Origin: Zea mays
Taxonomy: Eukaryota; Streptophyta; Magnoliopsida; Poales; Poaceae
DNA: 64,000 nucleotides
Reading direction: 5' to 3'
NCBI RefSeq assembly: GCF_902167145.1
Contig: NC_050102.1
Span: forward strand, 14,384,850 to 14,448,849
Part shown: positions 56,693 to 64,000 of the stretch, piece by piece
Layout: each line of letters starts with the position of its first letter
Position numbering within the stretch: position 1 is the first letter of the stretch
Notes under the pieces: model-generated
What the model was told of the DNA's origin: nothing
The model's database searches: none
The model's input: the letters and a program-made list of their open reading frames with translations, nothing else
Translations under genes and position numbers: made by a program

Positions 56693-57647
56693 GACTTCAA
56701 ACTTGTGTCTTGTGAGACTTGTGAATTCTTATGTCGAGGTGGATTTGACTTGTGAGACTTGTGTCTTGTGAATTCTTATGTATGTTAGATGTTATATGTG
56801 ATATGTTGTGTATTGTGGCTGTTATATATATTTGTGGCTGTTATATATATTTGTTATGTATGCAATGTGTTGAATTGCCAAAAACAAATTGTATATTAAG
56901 TGCTGGTCATATTAACTTCCGAGAGGCGTGGAAAACTCTCGAAAGTTAATGGTTAACTTCCGAGAGGCCGTCGGAAGTTATTCCGCGGACGGCGTTAGTC
57001 CGTGCTGGACGGCGTCAGCAATTAACTTCCGAGAGGCGGACGCCCCCTCGGAAGTTAATAATTAACTTCCGAGCGGCGGACGGCCTTCTCGGAAGTTTCT
57101 TTAACTTCCGAGAGTCCGTCGGAAGTTAGCCTAACTTCCGACTAATTTGTTCCGACGGGCTAACTTCCGACGGTTTCGGCTAACTTCCGACGGTTTAAAT
57201 AACTTCCGAGAGTTTTGCGCTAACTTCCTACGGTGTAGGCCCTCGGAAGTTAGGTATTTTGGTGTAGTGACATCACATGAACTCCCACCTTTGGTGAGTT
57301 CATGCACACTGGTTTCCCCACAACTTGTTGAGCTATGATCATGTGAGAGCTCACCCTTGTTGTCTCACACCCCCACAGGAGAAGAACAGGTGGTTCAAGA
57401 GGAGCCACACAACGAGGAGTTTGATCTGATCTAGGTGGCGTCTCCCAGTTGACTTATTGGCGCCAAAGATGGATTTTAGTTCGATTTATATTTATCTTTT
57501 ATTTTGTAAGAGTTCCACAATGTAATAAGTACTCTGATGTTATTGTGACATTTATCTCTATACACTCTGTTATTATATATGTTGTCTTCTTTGGCGCATT
57601 TATGAGATGCACCCGACTTTGTCCCTTAAATCCGGGTGCGACAGAAG

Positions 57648-57660
57648 TGGTATCAGAGGA
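57648..57660 (+). other. gypsy C primer binding site
   Basis: TGGTATCAGAGGA begins 5 nt after the LTR end, matching the usual Met-tRNA PBS in its first 11 bases. Confidence 0.85.
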
Positions 57661-58122
57661 AATGTTGACTCTAGGATGAAACCTAGATAGAAATGGACAA
57701 AACCCTTACCTACTTACCTTACTCTGATTCAATCTATACTTATCGGATCTTGATCATGTCTCACCTTTTGTTGTCATACTCCAATTACTCTTATCTTTTC
57801 TACTCTAAGACAAGATGGATTTCACACCTTGGAATCCTACAATTATGAACTTTTTCAGAGATAGGAGACCTAAGACAAACTTAAAACTATTTTCTCTATT
57901 TAAAAATATTGGTTGATTATTTTGATGATAAATGTCTGATTTGCTTCTTTGATTGATTGAAATATTATAGATGGACATCTTAGCATGTACCACCATAAGG
58001 TAATGAATTAGCTTTAGTAGGTAAAACACTAATCTGCTTAGCTAATAAATCCCCCAAAGTAATATGATTCGTAATTACCTGTCTTGTCTACTATTCTTTC
58101 TTACCATATGTTTCTAACTCAG

Positions 58123-59990
58123 ATGGTCAATACCAGGAAGGGTGGTTGAATTGATTTACCTCCCAATCGACACACTCGGAGGATATTTAGACGACCACAA
58201 CAACAACAACCTAAGGTGGATCCTCCACAGCCTCCACCAGCCGGAGCTGATCCCGCAGTTGCAGTCCAGATGCGGATAATGCAACAGATGGCAGACACCA
58301 TGGTGGATATGCACACACAGATGCAGCAAGAACGCCAAGAGATGTGCCAAGAGCGAGAGGAGATGCGCCAGGAGCGAAGGGTGCAACAGCAACAAGCACC
58401 ACTGCCACCACCTCCACCACCAGTTCCACCCCGGGACAAGCACCGGGAGTTCATGAGCCATAAGCCACCAACGCTCGCTAGTTCTCCTGATCCACTAGAC
58501 ACTGATGATTGGCTGAAGTCTATGGAGAAGATGTTGATTATTGCCCAATGCTCTGACCGGGAGAAGGTTATATATGCTTCTGGTCGTCTTACAGGTCCTG
58601 CTGCTGATTGGTGGGATTCATACACTGCTGCCCACGATGCTGCTGATACTATCACATGGGCGGAGTTTGCTACTCAGTTCAGAAACTACCATATTCCTGC
58701 TGGACTGATGAAGATTAAGAAGAAAGAGTTTCTGTGACTGAAGCAGGGGAGCATGTCAGTTAGCGAGTACCGCGATAAGTTCATTCAGTTGTCCAGATAC
58801 GCACCGGATGAAGTTGCTGAAGATGAGAGGAAGCAGGAGCACTTTATTGAAGGACTCAATGGACCTCTACAGTATGCTCTAGTGGCACATACATTTCCAT
58901 CATTCTAGAGGCTGCTTGACAAGGCCCTAGCTATTGAACACAAGTGTGTTCAGCTAAAGAGATTTGAAGAGGAAGGCTATATCCCAAGGTCAGGGAAGCA
59001 GCAGTGTTCGTCCTCGCTACAGTTCACCCTAGGGTACACCAGTTCGCACTGGAGGAGGCCAGCGCCAGCTCAGCACTCACCTCAGGGGACTCCACCGACT
59101 CGTCAGGCTGCCCCCACTGGCACCCCGACGAAATTTTCAAGGCAGAGTGCAGGCACTACTTACTACAAGTGTGGGAAGACTGGACATTATGCAAATGTTT
59201 GCCCAAAGAGGATTGCTACAACACCTGTGCAGAACAAGCAGCAGACTCTGGGATCTGGCAAGGGATACTCTATTGCCAAGGTTAATCAAGTCAGCGCTGA
59301 TGCTACTCCTGATGGGGATGACATCGCACTTGGTATGTTTTATATTAATGCAATTCATGCAACAATATTATTTGATTCTAGTGCTACACATTCATTTATG
59401 TCTGCTCGATTTGCCAACACAAATGAGTTACCACTGAAAATTATGAAAACACCGATGATAGTAATTACACCCAAAGGGCCTGTTGAGGCAAGTTATATGA
59501 CAAATAAATTGACATTGATAATTATGGGAAGAGAATCCTGGGCTACCCCTATAGTATTAGAGGAAAGCAGCATAGATCTGATCCTTGGTATGTCATGGTC
59601 AAGAAAGGCAAAGGCCATTATACACTGTGGTAGGGGTACAATAGAACTCACCAGCCCTAAAGGAGTAAGATTTGACGTTGAAATTACAGTAACTACCTCT
59701 ACCAGACGTGCGGCATTCTTCATAGATGTGGAGTTTGTTGGAGACAACATCCGTGTGGTTAGGGATTTTCCGGATGTCTTTTCAGAGGAGTTACCAGGGA
59801 TGCCACTAGATAGGGAAGTCGAGTTTGTCATTGATCTCTTACCTGGGACTGCTCCTATTTCTAAATGGTTGTACAGAATGTCCGTAGAAGAATTAAAATA
59901 ACTTAAGAAGCAGTTAACGGAGTTACAAGAGGCTGGGTACATTCGTCTGAGTTCCTCACCTTACGGAGCGCCGGTTCTGTTTGTACAGAA
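58123..59990 (+). pseudogene. gypsy C gag-protease-RT, broken and cut by copia D
   Basis: A single frame from ATG 58123 with stops at 58147-58149 (TGA), 58735-58737 (TGA), 58906-58908 (TAG) and 59899-59901 (TAA). Gag has the EFMSHKPPTLASSPDPLDTDDW core and ADWWDSYTAAHD, then the CCHC knuckle YYKCGKTGHYANVCP (about 59158). Protease reads LFDSSATHSFM, where the catalytic D-S/T-G has Ser instead of Gly. RT begins VVRDFPDVFSEELPG and YRMSVEELK, and is cut after YGAPVLFVQK by copia D at 59992. The rest is outside the window. Confidence 0.9.
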
Positions 59991-59991
59991 G

Positions 59992-61206
59992 TGAAAGGGA
60001 AATAGGGTCAAACCTTTTCCTAAATGATTTTGGTGGTTGAATTGCCCAACACAAATATTTGGACTAACTAGTTTGCTCTAGATTATAAGTTCTACAGGTG
60101 CCAAAGGTTCAACACAAACCAATAAAAAGTCCAAGAAAGGGTTCAAATAAAAAGAGCAAATGACAACCGAAGGCTGCCCTGGTCTGGAGCACCAGACTGT
60201 CCGGTGCACCACCAGACTGTCCGGTGCACCAGAGAGATCAACTCCGAACTTGCCACCTTCGGGTTTCTGGGATTGCCTCTCCGCTATAATTCACCGGACT
60301 GTTCGGTGTAGCACCGGACTGTTCGGTGTAGCACCGGACTGTCCGGTGTGCCAAGCAGAGCAACGGCTAACTGCGCCAACGGTTGTTTGCAAAAGCTACA
60401 GGAATAGTGAACAGTGCGCGACTGCACGCGCAGAGTCAGAGCAGGCGCCAGAAGGCGCACCGGACAGTGAACAGGACCTGTCCGGTGGCCCCACTTGTCA
60501 GAGCTCCAACTGTCGAACCCTAACGGTTGGGTGACGTGGCTGGCGCACCGGACAGTGTCCGGTGGCGCACTGGACTGTCCGGTGCGCCCTTCGACAGCAG
60601 CCTTCCCCAACAGCCACTTTGTTGGTTGGGGCTATAAATACCCCCAACCACCACACTTCAAGGTATCCAAGTTTTCAGCCAACACATTCAATACAAGAGC
60701 TAGTGCATTCAATATAGGACACAATTAGAGTGAATCAAAATCTCTCCAAGTCCCAATTCCACTCAAAGCAATAGTGACTAGAAGAGAGAGTTTTGCCGTG
60801 TTCTTTTGAGCTCTTGCGCTTGGATAGCTTTTCTTATTTCCCATTTCTTGTTCCCAAGATCTTTGTAATCAAAGCAAGAGACACCAGTTGTGTGGTGGTC
60901 CTTGTGGGGACTAAGTGTCCCAATTGATTGAGAAGAGAAGCTCACTCGGTCTAAGTGACCGTTTGAGAGAGGGAAAGGGTTGAAAGAGACCCGGTCTTTG
61001 TGACCACCTCAACGGGGAGTAGGTTTGGAAGAACCGAACCTCGGTAAAACAAATCACCGTGTCATCCGCCTTATTTGCTTGTGATTTGTTTTTCGCCCTC
61101 TCTTTCGGACTCACTTTTATTTCTAACTCTAACCCCGGCTTGTAGTGGTGCTTAAAGTTTATAAATTACAGATTTGCCTATTCACCCCCCCTCTAGGTGA
61201 CTTTCA
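59992..61206 (+). repeat. copia D 5' LTR
   Basis: TGAAAGGGAAATAGGG...CCTCTAGGTGACTTTCA, 1,215 bp. TATA box TATAAATA at 60633-60640. Upstream of it (60178-60590) are about ten whole or half palindromes of CACCGGACTGTCCGGTG type. Confidence 0.92.
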
Positions 61207-61207
61207 A

Positions 61208-61221
61208 TTGGTATCAGAGCC
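61208..61221 (+). other. copia D primer binding site
   Basis: TTGGTATCAGAGCC follows the LTR end directly. Confidence 0.9.
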
Positions 61222-61254
61222 CGGTACTTCATTAGAGCCTATCCGCTCGAAGTG

Positions 61255-63086
61255 ATGTCGGGAGCTCACGCCAAGAAGGAGATGGTGATCGGCGAGAAGC
61301 CCGCCACAAGCCACGGGAAAGCTCCAACGGGAGAGTCCGGCAACAAGAAGAGGGAGGAATCACCTCCCCGCGTCAAGTCGCACCGGAGTGGCGACAAGAA
61401 GAATAAAATGAAGAAAGTGGTCTACTACGAGACCGATTCTTCGTCGCCTTCCACCTTCGGCTCCGACACGCCGTCCGTCACTTCTAAGCACCATGAGCGC
61501 AAGAAGTTTAGTAAGATCCCCTTACGCTATCCTCGCATTTCCAAATGCACTCCTTTACTTTCTGTCCCACTAGGCAAATCACCGGTTTTTTACGGTGAAG
61601 ATTATTGTATGTGGAGTGATAAAATGAGGCACCATCTAACCTCACTCCACGCTAGCATTTGAGACATTGTTGAATTTGGAGCGCAGGAACCATCCGTGGG
61701 GGATGAAGGCTATGACTCGGACGAGGTAGCCCAAATCTGGCACTTCAACTCCCAAGCCACTACTATACTCCTCGCCTCTCTAAGTCGAGAGGAGTATAAT
61801 AAGGTGCAAGGGTTGAAGAGTGCCAAAGAGATTTGGGACATGCTCAAAACCGCGCACGAAGGAGATGAGGTGACCAAGATCACTAAGCGGGAAACGATCG
61901 AGGGGGAGCTCGGTCGATTTATGCTCAACCAAGGAGAGGAGCCACAAGCCATGTACAACCGACTAAAGACCTTGGTGAACCAAGTGCGCAACCTCGGGAG
62001 CACCAAATGGGATGACCATGAAATGGTCAAGGTTATTCTAAGATCACTTGTATTTCTTAATCCTACACAAGTTCAATTAATTCGTGGTGATCCTAGATAC
62101 AAGCTAATGTCTCTCGAGGAAGTGATAGGAAAGTTTGTGAGCTTTGAGTTAATGATCAAAGGCTCCAAACAAATCATCGAGCGAGGCACCACCTCCACAC
62201 CCGAGGTGCAACTCGTCACATTCAAAGCGACGGAGGAGAAGAAGGAAGAGTCTACGTCAAGTAGGCTTCCCATCGACGCCTCCAAGCTCGATAATGAGGA
62301 AATGGCGCTCATCATCAAGAGCTTCCGCCAAATCCTCAAGCAAAGGAGGGGGAAGGACTACAAGCCCCGCTCCATGAAAGTTTGCTACAAGTGTGGTAAG
62401 CCCAGTCATTTCATTGCTAAATGTCCATTATCAAGTGATAGTGACAGGGGCGACGACAAGAAGGGAAGAAGGAAGGAGAAGATGAAATATTACAAGAAGA
62501 AGGGCGGCGATGCCCATGTTTGTCGGGAGTGGGACTCTGATGAGAGCTCCACTGACTCCTCCGATGAGGACGCCGCAAACATCACCGTCAACAAGGGTCT
62601 CCTCTTCCCCAACGTCGGCCACAAGTGCCTCATGGCAAAGGACGGCAAAAAGAAGGTAAAATCTAGAGCCTCCACTAAATATGCAACATCTAGTGATGAG
62701 GAGAAGCTCCCATGGCTCAGGATAACGAGGGTTACATTTTATATCATGCCGGTTATCCCGAGCACAAAATTAGGAGAATTCATTCTAGGAAGTCTCACTC
62801 TGGCTCTCATCATGCTTTTATGTATAAGAGGGAGGCATCTAGCTCTAGGCAATCAACCCATGTTAAATGGCCTAAAAAGAAATCTCCAATAGCATCAAAT
62901 GAACCTAATATTTCATTTAAGACTTTTGATGCTTCTTATGTGCCCACTAACAAATTAGGCAAAGTAGTTGCCAAATATGTTGGGGGCAAACACAAGGGGT
63001 CAAAGACTTGTGTTTGGGTACCCAAGGTGCTTGTTTCTAATGTGAAAGGACCCAAGACCATTTGGGTACCTAAGAACAAGGCCTAA
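61255..63086 (+). pseudogene. copia D gag, broken
   Basis: ATG at 61255 (MSGAHAKKEMVIGEKP), a Lys/Ser-rich N-terminus, SVPLGKSPVFYGEDYCMW, then TGA at 61660-61662. The same frame continues through the gag core (EEPQAMYNRLKTLVNQVRN) and the knuckle CYKCGKPSHFIAKCP (about 62380-62424). Near 62700-62710 the frame jumps to another that ends with WVPKVLVSN...WVPKNKA and TAA at 63084-63086. Compared with copia A, the coiled-coil block between the acidic region and the WVPK motifs is missing, so an internal deletion with frame change is likely. Confidence 0.88.
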
Positions 63087-63100
63087 ACTTGTTTTTGTAG

Positions 63101-64000
63101 GTTTATGCATTCGGGGGCTCAAGTTGGATAATTGATAGAGGGTGCACAAACCACATGACTGGGGAGAAAAGGATGTTCTCCTCCTATGAGAAAAACCATG
63201 ATCCCCAAAGAGCTATCACATTCGGGGATGGGAATCAACGTTTGGTCAAAGGACTTGGTAAAATTGCTATATCTCCTGGCCCTTCTATTTCCAATATTTT
63301 TCTTGTAGATTCTTTAGACTATAACTTGCTTTCAGTTTCTCAATTATGTAAAATGGGTTACAATTGTCTTTTTACGGATATAAGTGTTACTATCTTTAGA
63401 AGAAGTAATGATTCAGTAGCATTTAAGGGAGTGTTAGAGGGTCAGCTATACTTAGTTGATTTTAATAGAGCTGAACTCGACACTTGCTTAATTGCTAAGA
63501 CTAACATGGGTTGGCTCTTGCATCACCGACTAGCCCACGTTGGGATGAAGAATCTTCATAAGCTTCTAAAGGGAGAGCACATTTTGGGGCTAACAAATGT
63601 TCATTTTGAGAAAGACATGATTTGTAGTGCATGTCAAGCAGGAAAGCAAGTTGATATTCATCATCCACACAAGAACATCATGACGACCGACAGACCACTT
63701 GAGCTACTCCACATGGATCTATTCGGTCCGTTTGCTTACATAAGCATCGGCGGGAGTAAGTACTGTCTAGTTATTATGGATGATTATTCTCGCTTCACTT
63801 GGGTGTTCTTTTTGCAGGAAAAATCACAAACCCAAGAGACCTTAAAGGGATTCTTGAGACGGGCTCAAAATGAGTTCGGATTGAGGATCAAAAAGATTAG
63901 AAGCGACAACGGAACGAAGTTCAAGAACTCAGGCTTTCTTGAGGATGAGGGCATCAAGCATGAGTTCTCTTCTCCCTACACACCACAACAAAATGGTGTA
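63101..64000 (+). CDS. copia D pol (protease, integrase), partial, open to the window edge
   Basis: 300 codons without a stop, opening right after the TAG at 63098-63100. Visible: SSWIIDRGCTNHMTG (protease active site, D-R-G as in copia A), DYNLLSVSQLCKMGYNC, an integrase zinc region (LHHRLAHVGMKNLHKLL, CSACQAGKQ), LLHMDLFGP (first catalytic Asp), MDDYSRFTWVFFLQEKS, IRSDNGTKF (second Asp), and EFSSPYTPQQNGV at the window edge. No ATG is needed if it is expressed by readthrough or frameshift from gag, as expected for a polyprotein. Integrity downstream is unknown. Confidence 0.88.

Larger units (their letters stand above)
49023..57269 (+). mobile_element. Full-length CACTA (En/Spm) element (CACTA-4)
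   Basis: Termini CACTACACCAAAATA and TATTTTGGTGTAGTG are exact inverted repeats, flanked by ACA on both sides (49020-49022 and 57270-57272). Subterminal regions (49050-49320 and 56910-57255) are dense in 'taacttccgagagg' and 'acttccgacgg' motifs in both orientations. It carries two gene units in + orientation: a TNP2-type transposase (broken) and a Transposase_24-type protein (open). 8,247 bp, the size of an autonomous element. Confidence 0.95.
48107..57434 (+). other. Exon-like acidic segments in gypsy C LTR, separated by CACTA-4
   Basis: Segment 48107-48172 follows a TAG acceptor-like site and ends at a GC-type donor (g/gcaagt); it reads EPVAEDPGAQQIEVAEQEL then I-E. Segment 57379-57434 follows CCACAG and reads GEEQVVQEEPHNEEFDLI before a TAG. 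Both junctions are phase 1 and join in one frame. They match the first and third segments of gypsy A in position, phase, splice-site type and acidity, but differ in sequence. No counterpart of the middle segment was found. Confidence 0.45.
46115..57643 (+). repeat. gypsy C 5' LTR, interrupted by CACTA-4
   Basis: Two parts: 46115-49022 (2,908 bp) and 57273-57643 (371 bp). Parts of its layout parallel the gypsy A LTR: a GC-rich promoter/leader-like region around 46600-47450, an exon-like acidic segment at 48107-48172, the 'gggacgccctt' block near 48480, and a final exon-like segment at 57379-57434 just before the end. Confidence 0.88.
46115..64000 (+). mobile_element. Second Tekay-like Ty3/gypsy element (gypsy C), continuing past the window
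   Basis: The 5' LTR starts TGTAATACCC at 46115 after ACACA (46110-46114, putative target duplication) and ends GGGTGCGACA at 57643, followed by the PBS TGGTATCAGAGGA (57648-57660). CACTA-4 (49023-57269) lies within the LTR; without it the LTR is about 3.28 kb. Internal gag-protease-RT follows to 59991, where copia D is inserted. The remaining pol and 3' LTR are outside the window. The LTR shares motifs with gypsy A (for example ggtggaatgggacgccctt) but is a different family. Confidence 0.88.
59992..64000 (+). mobile_element. SIRE-type Ty1/copia element (copia D), 5' part only
   Basis: 5' LTR, PBS, gag and the start of pol in + orientation, inserted into gypsy C pol with AGAAG (59987-59991) as the expected left target duplication. 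The right end lies beyond the window. Related to but distinct from copia A: same LTR termini, similar gag layout, different LTR body. Confidence 0.92.

Overview
This is a plant nuclear window, almost certainly maize (Zea mays) or a very close relative. It holds one ordinary host gene in a sea of nested transposable elements: Opie/Ji-like (SIRE-type) Ty1/copia elements, Tekay-type chromodomain Ty3/gypsy elements with LTRs of about 3 kb, several CACTA (En/Spm) elements and many MITEs. The host gene is a class-2 plastid 1-deoxy-D-xylulose-5-phosphate synthase (DXS2, three exons, 5838-8497, + strand), the entry enzyme of the plastid MEP isoprenoid pathway. It has a G-box/TATA promoter, and a near-perfect palindromic hAT-type MITE sits in its first intron.

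Layout: 1-5.4 kb holds a copia LTR fragment, a Stowaway MITE, a non-autonomous CACTA (CACTA-1, TSD TAT), another MITE and otherwise quiet sequence. 5.5-8.6 kb is DXS2. 8.6-15.4 kb is intergenic, with a Helitron-like 3' end near 13.3 kb and a gypsy LTR fragment split by a Tourist MITE. 15,392-40,056 is one minus-strand copia element (copia A, TSD AAAGG at both ends) swollen by nested insertions: a solo LTR (TSD GAAGA), a CACTA fragment (CACTA-3) that itself received a complete 12.3 kb Tekay-type gypsy element (gypsy A, TSD ATATG), and a 695-bp hAT MITE (TSD CCCCCGAT). 40-46 kb holds a gypsy integrase remnant split by a 1.5-kb non-autonomous CACTA (CACTA-2, TSD CAT), a LINE endonuclease remnant and another copia LTR fragment. 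From 46,115 to the right edge is a second Tekay-like gypsy (gypsy C). Its 5' LTR is split by an 8.2-kb CACTA (CACTA-4, TSD ACA) that carries a broken TNP2 gene and an apparently intact 10-exon Transposase_24-type gene. Its pol is split by a further copia (copia D) that runs off the window.

The most unusual signals are: (i) short acidic coding segments with splice-like borders inside the LTRs of two different Tekay-type families, phase-consistent from segment to segment and including a GC-type donor; (ii) tRNA-like A-box/B-box pairs, 31-33 nt apart, inside three different CACTA elements; (iii) a 57-59 bp periodic array of six stem-loops in the gypsy A LTR, one of them with a different stem sequence that still pairs; (iv) arrays of CCGG-core palindromes just upstream of the TATA box in three unrelated copia LTRs; and (v) an uncharacterised extra ORF between PBS and gag in gypsy A. 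Nearly all readable nonsense codons in the elements fit C-to-T or G-to-A transitions. All calls are from reading the sequence; no database search was run.
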